Positions 9,721 through 26,213 of a stretch of DNA of 64,000 nt are shown here, in pieces (the first letter of the stretch is position 1; each line of letters opens with the position of its first letter). The notes below the pieces were generated by a model. It was not told where the DNA came from. It did not search any database and worked only from the letters and a program-made list of their open reading frames with translations. Source of the stretch: an uncultured Collinsella sp. (GTDB taxonomy: Bacteria > Actinomycetota > Coriobacteriia > Coriobacteriales > Coriobacteriaceae). The DNA lies in contig UQKW01000003.1 in NCBI GenBank assembly GCA_900541885.1, positions 62,001-126,000 of the forward strand, given 5' to 3'. A program made the position numbers and the translations under genes.

Positions 9721-11820
9721 TTAGGCGTTCTTGCTCATGACCTCGTCCACGATGGACTTGGGCGCGGGCTCATAAGAGTCGAACTGCATCGTGTAGGATG
9801 CACGGCCCTGGGTCTGGGAGCGAAGGTCGGTAGCGTAACCGAACATCTCGCCCAGCGGCACCTTGGCACGGATGAGCTTGCTGTTCTTGCGATCCTCCAT
9901 GCCCTCGATCTTGCCGCGGCGACCGGAGAGGTTGCCCATAACGTCGCCCATGTACTGCTCGGGGGTCTCGACCTCGACAGCCATGATCGGCTCGAGCAGC
10001 TGCGGATCGGACTTCTTGAGGGCGTCCTTGATAGCCATGGAACCGGCGATCTTGAAGGCGGCCTCAGAGGAGTCGACCTCGTGGTAAGAACCGTCGAACA
10101 GGGTGACCTTAACGTCGAGGACCGGGAAGCCGGCGATAACACCGGTGTTCAGGGCCTCCTGGATGCCCTTGTCGATGGACGGGATGTACTCCTTAGGCAC
10201 GACGCCGCCGACGATAGCGTTGACGAACTCGTAGCCGAAGCCCTCCTCCATCTTCTCGAGCTTGATGACGGCGTGACCGTACTGACCGCGACCGCCGGAC
10301 TGACGGACGAACTTGCCCTCAGCCTTCTCGACGTCGTGACCAGCGGTCTCGCGGTAGGCAACCTGGGGCTTACCAACGTTAGCGTCAACCTTGAACTCGC
10401 GGAGCAGACGGTCGACGATGATCTCGAGGTGCAGCTCACCCATGCCGGCGATGATGGTCTGGCCGGTCTCGTGGTTGGTGGACACCTGGAAGGTCGGGTC
10501 CTCCTCGGCGAGCTTGGTCAGAGCCAGGGACATCTTGTCCTGCTCGGCCTTGGTCTTGGGCTCGATGGCAACGTCGATAACGGGCTTAGCGAACTCGATC
10601 TTCTCGAGGACGATCTCCTTGCCCTCGGCGCACAGGGTGTCACCGGTGGTGGAGTTCTTGAAGCCGACGCAAGCGACGATGTCGCCGGCGGCAGCGTCGT
10701 CACGGTCGATACGCTCGGCGGCGTTCATCTCGAGGATGCGGCCGAGGCGCTCGCGCTGACCGTTGGAAGCGTTGACCACGTAGGAGCCGGACTCGGCGCG
10801 GCCGGAGTAAACGCGGACGTAGGTGAGCTTACCGACGAACGGGTCGGTCATGATCTTGAAGACCAGGCCGGAGAAAGGCTCGTCGAAGGAAGGATGACGC
10901 TGGATCTCCTCGCCGGTATCCGGATCGGTACCGGTGACGGCCTCAACGTCGAGCGGGCTGGGCAGGTAGTCGACGACAGCGTCGAGCAGCTCCTGAACGC
11001 CCTTGTTCTTGTAGGCGGAGCCCACGAAGACGAGGTTGAGCTCGTTGGCCAGAACGCCCTTACGCAGGGCAGCCTTGAGCTCCTCGACGGTGAAGTCCTC
11101 CTCCATGAGGATCTTCTCCATGAGCTCGTCGTCAAAGCTGGCAGCAGCGTCGAGGAGCTCCTCGCGCTTGGTGGCAGCGATGTCAGCAAACTCAGCCGGG
11201 ATCTCGTCCATCGGCTCGGGGTAGGTCATGCCCTTGTCGTCGGCCTTGAAGTCCCAAGCAGTCATGGTGACGAGGTCGATGACGCCCCAGAAGTTGTCCT
11301 CGGCGCCCATCGGGACCTGAGCGGCCACGGCGTTGGCGTCGAGACGATCCTTCATGGTCTCGATAGCGTTGAAGAAGTCTGCGCCCACGCGGTCATACTT
11401 GTTGATGAAGGCGATGCGGGGGACGTTGAAGGTAGAAGCCTGACGCCAAACGGTCTCAGACTGGGGCTGAACGCCGGCAACGGCGTCGAAGACGGCGACA
11501 GCGCCATCGAGGACGCGCAGGCAGCGCTCGACCTCGGCGGTGAAGTCAACGTGGCCCGGGGTGTCGATGATCTGGATGCGGTAGTCGGTACCGTCCTTCT
11601 TCCAGAAGCACGTGGTAGCAGCGGAGGTAATGGTTACGCCGCGCTCCTGCTCCTGAACCATCCAGTCCATGGTGGCAGCGCCCTCATGGACCTCACCGAT
11701 CTTGTGGGTCTTACCGGTGTAGTAAAGAATACGCTCGGTCGTGGTGGTCTTACCGGCATCGATGTGGGCCATGATGCCGATGTTACGGGTATCGGAAAGC
11801 TTGTACTTAGGCTTAGCCAT
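9721..11820 (-). CDS. fusA: Elongation factor G
   Basis: GTPase that drives ribosomal translocation. 699 residues, typical length. G1 AHIDAGKTT near residue 18, G3 DTPGHVDF and G4 NKYDR are intact; domains II-V follow in order, ending [18 protein letters not shown]. Third gene of the str operon, 20 nt after rpsG. Confidence 0.98.
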   Translation of the reverse strand: MAKPKYKLSDTRNIGIMAHIDAGKTTTTERILYYTGKTHKIGEVHEGAATMDWMVQEQERGVTITSAATTCFWKKDGTDYRIQIIDTPGHVDFTAEVERCLRVLDGAVAVFDAVAGVQPQSETVWRQASTFNVPRIAFINKYDRVGADFFNAIETMKDRLDANAVAAQVPMGAEDNFWGVIDLVTMTAWDFKADDKGMTYPEPMDEIPAEFADIAATKREELLDAAASFDDELMEKILMEEDFTVEELKAALRKGVLANELNLVFVGSAYKNKGVQELLDAVVDYLPSPLDVEAVTGTDPDTGEEIQRHPSFDEPFSGLVFKIMTDPFVGKLTYVRVYSGRAESGSYVVNASNGQRERLGRILEMNAAERIDRDDAAAGDIVACVGFKNSTTGDTLCAEGKEIVLEKIEFAKPVIDVAIEPKTKAEQDKMSLALTKLAEEDPTFQVSTNHETGQTIIAGMGELHLEIIVDRLLREFKVDANVGKPQVAYRETAGHDVEKAEGKFVRQSGGRGQYGHAVIKLEKMEEGFGYEFVNAIVGGVVPKEYIPSIDKGIQEALNTGVIAGFPVLDVKVTLFDGSYHEVDSSEAAFKIAGSMAIKDALKKSDPQLLEPIMAVEVETPEQYMGDVMGNLSGRRGKIEGMEDRKNSKLIRAKVPLGEMFGYATDLRSQTQGRASYTMQFDSYEPAPKSIVDEVMSKNA

Positions 11821-11840
11821 GTTAGTTCCTTACCTTAAAC

Positions 11841-12314
11841 TTACCAACGATAGTGAGAGAACGCGCGGTTGGCCTCGGCCATCTTGAAGACGTCCTCACG
11901 CTTCTTGACGGAAGCGCCCAGGCCGTTGGAAGCGTCGAGGATCTCGTTGGCGAGACGCTCGGCCATGGTCTTCTCCTTGCGAGCGCGGGAGAAGTTGACG
12001 ATCCAGCGGATACCCAGAGCGGTGGAACGACGGGAGTTGACCTCCATCGGGACCTGATAGGTAGCGCCACCGACACGCTTGGGCTTAACCTCGAGCGTGG
12101 GCTTGACGTTGTCCATAGCCTTCTTGAAGGTAGCAAGAGCGTCGCCACCCTCGGACTTCTCGGCAACGATCTCGAAAGCGGTGTAAACGATGCGCTCAGC
12201 GGTGGCCTTCTTGCCGTCAAGAAGGACCTTGTTGATGAGCTGAGTCACCAGGCGGTTGTTGTAAACGGCGTCAGGCTGAACCTCACGACGATTAGCTGCT
12301 GCACGACGCGGCAT
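11841..12314 (-). CDS. rpsG: 30S ribosomal protein S7
   Basis: Nucleates assembly of the 30S head by binding the 3' domain of 16S rRNA. 157 residues, full length, starting [15 protein letters not shown] and containing GGATYQVP and the C-terminal AFSHYRW. Second gene of the str operon. Confidence 0.98.
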   Translation of the reverse strand: MPRRAAANRREVQPDAVYNNRLVTQLINKVLLDGKKATAERIVYTAFEIVAEKSEGGDALATFKKAMDNVKPTLEVKPKRVGGATYQVPMEVNSRRSTALGIRWIVNFSRARKEKTMAERLANEILDASNGLGASVKKREDVFKMAEANRAFSHYRW

Positions 12315-12387
12315 GTGAAATCTCCTTAAGTGTCTACCGTGCGGCGCTTAGGCGGCACACGGCGAAAGTATCAAAACGTTATCTGGC

Positions 12388-12765
12388 TTATTTAGCCTTA
12401 GGGCGCTTAGCACCGTACTTGGAACGGGCCTGCATACGGTTCTGGACCGGAGCAGCGTCGTAGGCGCCACGGATGACGTGATAACGGACACCAGGGAGGT
12501 CACGGACACGACCGCCGCGGACGAGCACGATAGAGTGCTCCTGCAGGTTGTGGCCCTCACCCGGGATGTAAGCAGTAACTTCGATGCCGTTGACGAGGCG
12601 AACACGGGCAACCTTACGAAGAGCCGAGTTCGGCTTCTTGGGGCTCGTGGTGAAGACGCGGGTGCACACGCCGCGCTTCTGGGAGTTGTGCTGCAGAGCA
12701 GCGTTCTTGGACTTCTTGGGCACGGAACGACGGCCCTGGCGAACCAGCTGGTTAATAGTAGGCAA
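12388..12765 (-). CDS. rpsL: 30S ribosomal protein S12
   Basis: Decoding-centre protein, target site region of streptomycin. 125 residues with KKPNSALRK and the Asp89-containing loop. Residue 88 is Arg in [14 protein letters not shown] (codon CGT), where E. coli and M. tuberculosis have Lys; Lys43 is unchanged. The start is TTG with AAGGAG 6 nt upstream. First gene of the str operon; a TTGACG/TATCCT promoter lies about 100 bp upstream. Confidence 0.97.
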   Translation of the reverse strand: MPTINQLVRQGRRSVPKKSKNAALQHNSQKRGVCTRVFTTSPKKPNSALRKVARVRLVNGIEVTAYIPGEGHNLQEHSIVLVRGGRVRDLPGVRYHVIRGAYDAAPVQNRMQARSKYGAKRPKAK

Positions 12766-12858
12766 AGCGTACTCCTTCTCGAATGATTCCAGCTTTCTGT
12801 AAAGTGCAACGGCTTGAATCGAGGGGTCAGCATCCCCCTACGAAACACGCAGTTCGAT

Positions 12859-12887
12859 AGGATACGTGGCGTTAGCTGTGCCGTCAA
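12859..12887 (-). promoter_or_regulatory. Predicted sigma-A promoter of the str operon
   Basis: On the minus strand TTGACG (12887-12882) and TATCCT (12864-12859) are 17 bp apart, upstream of rpsL. Only consensus match is shown; transcription start would be near 12852, leaving a leader of about 85 nt. Confidence 0.65.
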
Positions 12888-12943
12888 CAGACCACGCCGC
12901 CGGGCGTATCCCAAAATAGCCATATTTCCGCAAAGCCTACACA

Positions 12944-13136
12944 AAAGGAATCCCCTCCTGTGCGCGGGGGCGGATTCCCGGCCCGGGCGGCCCGCTGTTT
13001 AAGTTTGCTGCTCTACAGTCCTGCGCAAGACGGAAAGCACATTAAGTGCTTTCCTTTGCGTGCGGAACTCGCGACAAACTTAAACAGCGGGCCGCCCGGA
13101 CCGGGAATCCGACGTGCTTGTCGGGGCAACGTTCCC
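12944..13136. repeat. Long palindromic repeat, family A, copy 1
   Basis: About 190 bp. Outer arms 12973-13007 and 13075-13109 are inverted copies with few mismatches and can form a 35-bp stem. The middle holds a perfect 23-bp palindrome at 13032-13054 around AAGCACATTAAGTGCTT, flanked by GTCCTGCGC on the left and CGTGCGGAA on the right. Copies 2 (14961-15153) and 3 (25942-26163) share the core but not the arm sequence. It separates rpsL from the ECF module. Confidence 0.85.
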
Positions 13137-13187
13137 TTCCAAATAGGGACAGGTTTATTTTGGTCGGTTTTATCTGGGGAAACGTCG
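13137..13187 (+). repeat. GGGACAGG-loop hairpin repeat (REP-like), copy 1
   Basis: Short hairpin CCAAAT / ATTTTGG around the loop GGGACAGGTTTA, followed by GGTTTTATCTGGG. The same loop and tail occur at 44742-44790 and, inverted, at 14921-14957. It directly abuts family A copy 1. Such hairpins resemble REP sequences associated with Y1 (RAYT) transposases; no such transposase is seen in the window. Confidence 0.65.
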
Positions 13188-13255
13188 CGCTCCAGCGGTG
13201 ATCTGCTCTCATCTGTCGCATGGAAATCGGCGGCGTTTCCATTTAACGCAAAAGA

Positions 13256-13281
13256 GGCCGCTTCCCCTAGTAGGAAGCGAC
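13256..13281 (-). terminator. Terminator-like hairpin after the anti-sigma gene
   Basis: Inverted repeat CGCTTCC / GGAAGCG with flanking GG / CC pairs, just downstream of the 13290 stop on the minus strand. The following minus-strand sequence is TCTTTTGCG, moderately T-rich. Confidence 0.6.
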
Positions 13282-13289
13282 CCCAAATC

Positions 13290-14366
13290 TTACGAATAGA
13301 CGATGGTAAAGGGCTCTTTCGTTTCGGTCTCCCCTGTTGATGTATACCTCACAATTTCAAGGGTTACCGAGACAACTTGATCGACATCAATCAACTTCGT
13401 TGGCACCCAGATGTTCTCTCCGCTATTGCGCCCATAAGAAAAATATAAGTTGAACACCCCTGCGTCGTCATCTTCGATAATCTGCTCCGATCCATCCTTG
13501 TAGCTGACGGTCAGCTTATTATCAACTGCTTCATAGCCCAAATCATCGATGTGCGTCTGGATGGAAAACGGGCTAATCTCAAGAGGCGAGTCACCGGAGC
13601 GGAGTTCCTTTGTATCGACGTACGCTCCAATATTGAACTCGGGTGTCGACGCCTCAAACCGCCTCGCACTCTCACCTTCACCCTCGGTCCAGTGGATATT
13701 CCAGGTGACCGCATGTTGCAAATCTCGCTCGCGATCCATAGCGGCAAAGTACATCGTGCCATTAATGACAGTATCGCTTGATGTGTCCTTATCAATTGTG
13801 CTGCGTGTGTCAGGCCATTCCTCGCCGAACTTCATATCGGGCGTGCCGATGCCTTGTTCTTCTTCACCATAGAGAACAAGTTCGCCTGTCTCTGCTGCCG
13901 GCTTGTAGTAGTTAACGCCATTTGGATTGGACAACGTAAACGTCACGGCTCCGCAGCCGTTTTGGTCAATAGCCATCTCATGGATATCGAGCGTATAGCC
14001 ATTACCCTCGACGGACAGATCAACCTTCTGGACTGCGCCCTCCAGGCTTTGGGGCGCGATACCGTCACCAAACTCTCTGGTGTAGGTATATTGAGTCCCC
14101 GATGAGCCACCGTTGGTCCAGGTAATGGAATCCCCGTTGCCGTGGTTTCCCCAGGCTGAGGCAAAATAGCCGGAATTGACAACGGCGTAGGCGACCCCTC
14201 CAGTCGCCAAAACTCCGGCAAGACATCCGATTACGGCAACATAGAGAGGCTTCGCGTGGCCCTTTCGATGAAGCGGCTCACCCGCAGCGGTATTTAGGAC
14301 GCGATCTGCAAGGTCGCTATCGGCTTGGACGGACTCGAAGGCCTGCTTGATTTGATTGGATTTCAC
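13290..14366 (-). CDS. Probable membrane-bound anti-sigma factor
   Basis: 358 residues. N-terminal about 40 residues are cytoplasmic and helical, then one transmembrane helix (about 41-64, LYVAVIGCLAGVLATGGVAYAV), then a large extracytoplasmic domain rich in beta-type sequence. This is the layout of anti-sigma factors that accompany ECF sigma genes. Start is GTG at 14366 with AGAGGAGGG upstream; it overlaps the sigma gene by 50 nt, so the pair is translationally coupled. The extracellular signal it senses is not evident. Family resemblance to DUF4179-type proteins is likely but not proven. Confidence 0.75.
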   Translation of the reverse strand: MKSNQIKQAFESVQADSDLADRVLNTAAGEPLHRKGHAKPLYVAVIGCLAGVLATGGVAYAVVNSGYFASAWGNHGNGDSITWTNGGSSGTQYTYTREFGDGIAPQSLEGAVQKVDLSVEGNGYTLDIHEMAIDQNGCGAVTFTLSNPNGVNYYKPAAETGELVLYGEEEQGIGTPDMKFGEEWPDTRSTIDKDTSSDTVINGTMYFAAMDRERDLQHAVTWNIHWTEGEGESARRFEASTPEFNIGAYVDTKELRSGDSPLEISPFSIQTHIDDLGYEAVDNKLTVSYKDGSEQIIEDDDAGVFNLYFSYGRNSGENIWVPTKLIDVDQVVSVTLEIVRYTSTGETETKEPFTIVYS

Positions 14367-14835
14367 GGTCGCCCTCCTCTAGGATGAACTTGAGTTTCGA
14401 TCTGCCGCGAGCTAAACGCGTTCGAACGGTCGCGGCTGGTACGTGCAGCAACTCGGCAATCTCTGAAGTCGAGAAGCCCAGATAGTAATAGAGCACGATG
14501 GGAACGCGGAATCGCTCCGGAAGTCGCATAACGTCTGACAGGACCGCCTTGGTCTCATCCTGCGCCGCCGAAAGCGAATCGGCCAGGTTCTCAATATCCT
14601 CCACACGCCTCCATGGCTTTCGAAAGAGCGATTTACATTCATTGATCGTGACCCGGATAAGCCATCGACGAAGATGTTCCCAACTTTCAAAATGTCCATC
14701 GCTTTTAAGCAGCTTAAGAAAGACATCCTGGGCAACATCGTCGGCGTCGGCACGATCGCGCAGGTACGTCAATGCGATTCGAAACACGACATCACGGTGA
14801 TCCTCGACCGCCTGTCTAAATGCTTGTTCTTCCAT
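14317..14835 (-). CDS. ECF-type RNA polymerase sigma factor
   Basis: 172 residues. Region 2 has the typical FRIALTYLRDRADADDVAQD segment followed by FLKLLKS, and region 4 carries a helix-turn-helix (YYLGFSTSEIAELLHVPAATVRTRLARGR). The ATG at 14835 has GGGAGG 5 nt upstream. A basic C-terminal tail overlaps the anti-sigma start. The module interrupts the usual rpoC-rpsL neighbourhood and is flanked by two family A repeats, which suggests a later insertion. Confidence 0.9.
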   Translation of the reverse strand: MEEQAFRQAVEDHRDVVFRIALTYLRDRADADDVAQDVFLKLLKSDGHFESWEHLRRWLIRVTINECKSLFRKPWRRVEDIENLADSLSAAQDETKAVLSDVMRLPERFRVPIVLYYYLGFSTSEIAELLHVPAATVRTRLARGRSKLKFILEEGDREIQSNQAGLRVRPSR

Positions 14836-14920
14836 AATCACCTCCCGGTGACGTTAATGATTCTTTCTGAGGCCCTCACCATAGATACGCTTTGACCGAA
14901 CGGAATGTTTCAAATTCAAG

Positions 14921-14957
14921 CAGGAAAAACCTACCAAATTAAACCTGTCCCTTATTG
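14921..14957 (-). repeat. GGGACAGG-loop hairpin repeat, copy 2 (inverted)
   Basis: Reverse complement reads CCAATAAGGGACAGGTTTAA then TTTGGTAGGTT: the same loop as the copies at 13137 and 44742 but with other stem bases. It abuts family A copy 2, mirroring the arrangement at copy 1. Confidence 0.6.
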
Positions 14958-14960
14958 GCA

Positions 14961-15153
14961 AAAGGAATCCCCTTCTGTGCGCGGGGGCAGATTCCCGGAA
15001 CGGGCCGCCCGCTGTTTAAGTTTGCTGCTCTACAGTCCTGCGCAAGACGGAAAGCACATTAAGTGCTTTCCTTTGCGTGCGGAACTCGCGACAAACTTAA
15101 ACAGCGGGCGGCCCGTTCCGGGAATCCGACGTGCTCGTCGGGGTAACGTTCCT
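14961..15153. repeat. Long palindromic repeat, family A, copy 2
   Basis: Almost identical to copy 1 and in the same orientation. Arms 14990-15024 and 15092-15126; core palindrome 15049-15071. Where the arms differ from copy 1 (CGGGCCGCCCGC against CGGGCGGCCCGC, and GGAACGGG against GGCCCGGG) the opposite arm carries the matching change, so pairing is preserved. Lies between the ECF sigma gene and the rpoC terminator. Confidence 0.85.
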
Positions 15154-15160
15154 CACCAAA

Positions 15161-15194
15161 AAAGACCCGCTTCCCTGTTGGGAAACGGGTCTTT
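15161..15194 (-). terminator. rpoC terminator
   Basis: Inverted repeat AAAGACCCG / CGGGTCTTT with an inner TTCCC / GGGAA stem, directly after the rpoC stop on the minus strand, followed by T-rich sequence. Confidence 0.85.
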
Positions 15195-15220
15195 GGAAGG
15201 GCGGTTAACGTACTTGGAAG

Positions 15221-19696
<4,476 letters not shown>

Positions 19697-19702
19697 AGTC
19701 AA

Positions 19703-23194
<3,492 letters not shown>

Positions 23195-23267
23195 CAGGTT
23201 TTTCCTCCTTCACGGAAATGCTCGGTGGGTTGGCGAGGCATAGCTTCGCCAGTTATCGCAATCTAAT

Positions 23268-23295
23268 AGTTTATCAGGTACCGACCGTTGGGCAA
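23268..23295 (-). promoter_or_regulatory. Possible rpoB promoter
   Basis: Minus strand TTGCCC (23295-23290) and TAAACT (23273-23268), 16 bp apart, about 75 bp upstream of the rpoB start. A partial consensus match only. Apart from this and the galU terminator I see nothing else in 23195-23433. Confidence 0.4.
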
Positions 23296-23433
23296 GAAAA
23301 GCCTTGACGCGATTGAGTTTTTGGAGTAGCAAAGTTTTTCGACAGAAAACACGCAGGTAGATGTATGTATATCGAACATCTGTTCATATATTTTCTGTGA
23401 ACAGAGGGCTGGCAATCGCAGCTCTTATAAAAA

Positions 23434-23463
23434 ACGGGCGCGAACCGAAGTCCGCGCCCGTAA
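23434..23463 (-). terminator. galU terminator
   Basis: Stem ACGGGCGCG / CGCGCCCGT with a 10-base loop; on the minus strand it is followed by a T tract (TTTTTTATAAG). Placed right after the galU stop. Confidence 0.9.
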
Positions 23464-23481
23464 ATGTCGATGCCCGAAGGC

Positions 23482-24390
23482 TTACTTGCGCATCAATCCG
23501 CCGCGCTCGTCGATGGCGTCCCAGAAGGCATCGGCAAAGCGGGGGTCGCTTGCAGCCATGAGGGCGTTAGTGGCCATCCAGCCAGAGGGAGTGCCGGTGT
23601 CGTAGCCCGACAGCGGGTCGATGACGACGGCATACATGGCCTCGCGGTCGAGCGAACGGGCCATGGCGTCGGTGAGCTGGATCTCGCCGCCCTTGCCGGC
23701 CTGCTGATCTGCCAGCAGGTCCATGACCAGCGGGCTCAGCAGGTAGCGACCGACGATGTACAGGTTGGACGGAGCAGCCTCGGGAGCGGGCTTCTCGACC
23801 AGACCGCCGATGCGCCAGACAGCGCCCGGCTCGACATCGGCAACGTCCTCGGCGCCCTCGAGCGAACCGACGCGCTCACCGGCGATAACGCCGTAGCGGC
23901 TGACTTCCTCGGGCGAGCAAGCAGCGACGGCGATAACCGAAGCTCCACCGTGCTCCTTGGAAACGGCGAGCATCTTGTCGCAGATGTCGCGATTAGGCAC
24001 AACGTAGTCGCCCAGAAGAACCAGGAAGTTCTCCCCTGCCACGGCGTCGGCAGCAGAGCGGATAGCATGGCCGAGGCCCTTGGGCTCGTACTGATAACGG
24101 AAGTCGACCGGCATACCGCCAGCGTGGGCGACGGCGTCGGCATAGGCGTTCTTGCCGCGCTCGCACAGCAGGTTCTCGAGCGAGCGATCGGGCTGGAAGT
24201 AGTTCAGTAGCTCGGGCTTACCGGGAGAAGTAACGATGATGGCGTCGTCGACCTCCTCGGGATCGAGCGCCTCCTCGACGACGTACTGAATGACGGGCTT
24301 GTCGAGCACCGGCAGCATCTCTTTGGGCGTGCACTTGGTGCCAGGCAGAAAACGCGTGCCAAGACCGGCGGCGGGGATGATTGCCTTCAT
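23482..24390 (-). CDS. galU: UTP-glucose-1-phosphate uridylyltransferase
   Basis: Makes UDP-glucose for cell-envelope glycans and galactose metabolism. 302 residues from the ATG at 24390 (MKAIIPAAGLGTRFLPGTK); a TTG three codons upstream is less likely. The nucleotide-binding GLGTRFLP, TPKEMLPV, and QYEPKGLGHAI are family signatures. Single-gene unit with its own terminator, inserted between rplL and rpoB, which are neighbours in many bacteria. Confidence 0.95.
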   Translation of the reverse strand: MKAIIPAAGLGTRFLPGTKCTPKEMLPVLDKPVIQYVVEEALDPEEVDDAIIVTSPGKPELLNYFQPDRSLENLLCERGKNAYADAVAHAGGMPVDFRYQYEPKGLGHAIRSAADAVAGENFLVLLGDYVVPNRDICDKMLAVSKEHGGASVIAVAACSPEEVSRYGVIAGERVGSLEGAEDVADVEPGAVWRIGGLVEKPAPEAAPSNLYIVGRYLLSPLVMDLLADQQAGKGGEIQLTDAMARSLDREAMYAVVIDPLSGYDTGTPSGWMATNALMAASDPRFADAFWDAIDERGGLMRK

Positions 24391-24488
24391 GTTATTCAAA
24401 GATCCTTTCGCAGGCGCAGAATGCGCCCTGTGCGTGCGGCACGGCGGCCGCAGACCAAATTGCGATACCCAAGCATCTTACCGCTGGA

Positions 24489-24516
24489 ACTATATGTCGC
24501 TACAAGGCAGAGACAA
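24489..24516 (-). promoter_or_regulatory. Possible galU promoter
   Basis: Minus strand TTGTCT (24516-24511), 16 bp, TATAGT (24494-24489), about 100 bp upstream of galU. Consensus match only. Confidence 0.45.
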
Positions 24517-24650
24517 TTCTTCAGCAGGTCAACGCAAATTATTGCTCGAATGGTGCAATTTTATTGCCCAACGGCAGGGCGCCCGATACGACGCAAATCA
24601 CAGAACATGGCAGTTTGAGCAACCGATGTCGAGGGACCGAAAAACAAAAA

Positions 24651-24679
24651 AGACGGGGCTCGCAATGCGAACCCCGTCT
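24651..24679 (-). terminator. rplJL terminator
   Basis: Stem AGACGGGG / CCCCGTCT with inner pairs; on the minus strand followed by TTTTTTGTTTTT. Lies 28 nt after the rplL stop. Confidence 0.93.
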
Positions 24680-24706
24680 GCAAAGAAATCTGGCGAGAAA
24701 GCCTGA

Positions 24707-25084
24707 TTACTTGAGGGTGACAGCAGCGCCAGCAGCCTCGAGCTTCTCCTTGGCAGCCTCGGCGTCCTCCTTCTTGGCACCCTCGAGAACAGCCTTGGGA
24801 GCGCCCTCGACGACCTCCTTGGCCTCCTTCAGGCCAAGGTTGGTGAGCTCACGGACGGCCTTGATGACCTGGATCTTGTTGTCGCCGAAGCCCTCGAGCA
24901 CGACGTCAAACTCGGTCTTCTCCTCGGCCTCAGCAGCGCCAGCAGCGGGAGCGGCGACAACAGCGGCAGGAGCAGCGGCGGAAACGCCGAAGGTGTCCTC
25001 GATAGCCTTGACGAGCTCGGAAGCCTCGAGAAGGGTCATTTCCTTAAGAGCATCGATGATCTCATCGGTGGTAAGCTTAGCCAT
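24707..25084 (-). CDS. rplL: 50S ribosomal protein L7/L12
   Basis: Stalk protein that recruits translational GTPases. 125 residues from the ATG at 25084 ([20 protein letters not shown]), with the Ala-rich hinge about residues 35-52 and the conserved C-terminal domain ([18 protein letters not shown]). AAAGGAC precedes this ATG; a longer frame to 25117 is not conserved. Pairs with rplJ in an operon. Confidence 0.97.
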   Translation of the reverse strand: MAKLTTDEIIDALKEMTLLEASELVKAIEDTFGVSAAAPAAVVAAPAAGAAEAEEKTEFDVVLEGFGDNKIQVIKAVRELTNLGLKEAKEVVEGAPKAVLEGAKKEDAEAAKEKLEAAGAAVTLK

Positions 25085-25186
25085 TTCTAAGTCCTTTCGG
25101 TTTCCGTGCGGATGCACGGAGATCAGTTAAAACACGGCGCGAATGCGCCAGGGGTGCGGCGTTGCCGCCGCGGGTGAAAACAGCGA

Positions 25187-25708
25187 CTAGGCTGCCTTCT
25201 GCTCGGAGACCTGCTGGATCGAACGAGCGAGACCAGAGGAAACGCCGTTGACGCAGACAGCGATGTCGCGAGCGAAACCGGAGATGAGACCGGCGATCTG
25301 GCCGAGAAGCTGATCCTTGGTGGGCAGCTCGGCGATAGCCTTAACATCATCAGCGGAAACGGCCTTGCCGTCGGAGATACCGCCCTTGATCTCAAGGACG
25401 CCCTTGGACTTAGCGGAGAAGTCCTTAAGGGCCTTAGCGGCCTCGACCGGCTCGGTCTCGTAGAACACATAAGCGACGGGGCCGGCGAGGATCTCGTCGA
25501 TCTCGGGCTGCTCCTGGTTCTTGAGAGCGATCTTGACCAGGTTGTTCTTGTAGACCTTCATCTCGGCGCCGCACTCGCGAAGCTGATGACGCAGCTCCTG
25601 AGCCTGCTTAACCGTCAGACCGTTGTAGTTGACGACGAACAGACCGGCGTTCTCGGCGATACGGGACTCGATCTCTGCAACCTTGTCGATTTTGTACTGC
25701 TGGGGCAT
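25187..25708 (-). CDS. rplJ: 50S ribosomal protein L10
   Basis: Base of the L12 stalk and autogenous repressor of its own leader. 173 residues with GLTVKQAQELRHQLRE and the C-terminal L12-binding helix. GAGGAGG lies upstream. The preceding region has an attenuator-like structure. Confidence 0.97.
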   Translation of the reverse strand: MPQQYKIDKVAEIESRIAENAGLFVVNYNGLTVKQAQELRHQLRECGAEMKVYKNNLVKIALKNQEQPEIDEILAGPVAYVFYETEPVEAAKALKDFSAKSKGVLEIKGGISDGKAVSADDVKAIAELPTKDQLLGQIAGLISGFARDIAVCVNGVSSGLARSIQQVSEQKAA

Positions 25709-25739
25709 GAATTACACCTCCTCGAATTCTTTCCGGGCA

Positions 25740-25880
25740 CGGTCCGCCACAAGGACGTGACGGGGGCATGTCCAAAAAGAAAGCCCCCGCGCTGCATGAG
25801 CGACGGGGGCGAGAAGACATATCTACTCGACCACCTCGGCTGGCGGGAAGTCCCATTAAGCTCGCGGGTAAGACCCGTTT
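25740..25880 (-). promoter_or_regulatory. rplJL leader with attenuator (L10-type leader)
   Basis: On the minus strand a hairpin (25810-25783; outer arms GCCCCCG / CGGGGGC) is followed by TTTCTTTTT, a terminator shape, about 75 nt before rplJ. A second GCCCCCG at 25767-25761 could pair with the 3' arm instead, giving a mutually exclusive structure. Upstream sequence around 25835-25870 is the candidate L10-binding part. L10 leaders are known in Gram-positive bacteria; the match to that family is inferred from position and shape. Confidence 0.6.
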
Positions 25881-25941
25881 GCGCCGGCTGTCTCTGGCAG
25901 CGGATTCGTGCGTGAACCGAAAGTATTATGGCGGGGACCCC

Positions 25942-26163
25942 GGCGTCGGTCAACGGAAAACCGGGCTGCACACAATTCCACCATCCGGCCGCGCCGCCGA
26001 AGGCCGGGCGCAAGGTTTTCGCTCGGTCAGGTCCTGGGCTCGCTCGGAAAGCACATTAAGTGCTTTCCGGCTCGTGCGGAATCTACGAAAACCTTGCGCC
26101 CGGCCTTCGGCGGCGCGGCCTGCGGTGACTTTGGGGCAGCCCGGTTTTCCGTTGAGCGACGCC
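25942..26163. repeat. Long palindromic repeat, family A, copy 3
   Basis: About 220 bp, built of nested inverted repeats: outer arms 25942-25968 / 26137-26163 (26 of 27 paired), inner arms 25985-26021 / 26086-26120, and the core palindrome 26046-26068, identical to copies 1 and 2. The bases GTCCTG left of the core and CGTGCGGAA right of it are also shared. The arm sequences are unrelated to copies 1 and 2 but pair as well. Lies between the rplJ leader and the aminotransferase gene; nothing else is visible in 25881-26213. Confidence 0.85.
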
Positions 26164-26213
26164 CCCACGCATAATCCTTATGTCGGTGGGCTGATGTGTT
26201 GCGTCCCTGATGG

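Noticed and set aside
9451..11838. A 795-codon plus-strand frame opposite fusA and rpsJ
   Set aside because: Antisense shadow; Leu/Asp/Gly-rich and without domain motifs.
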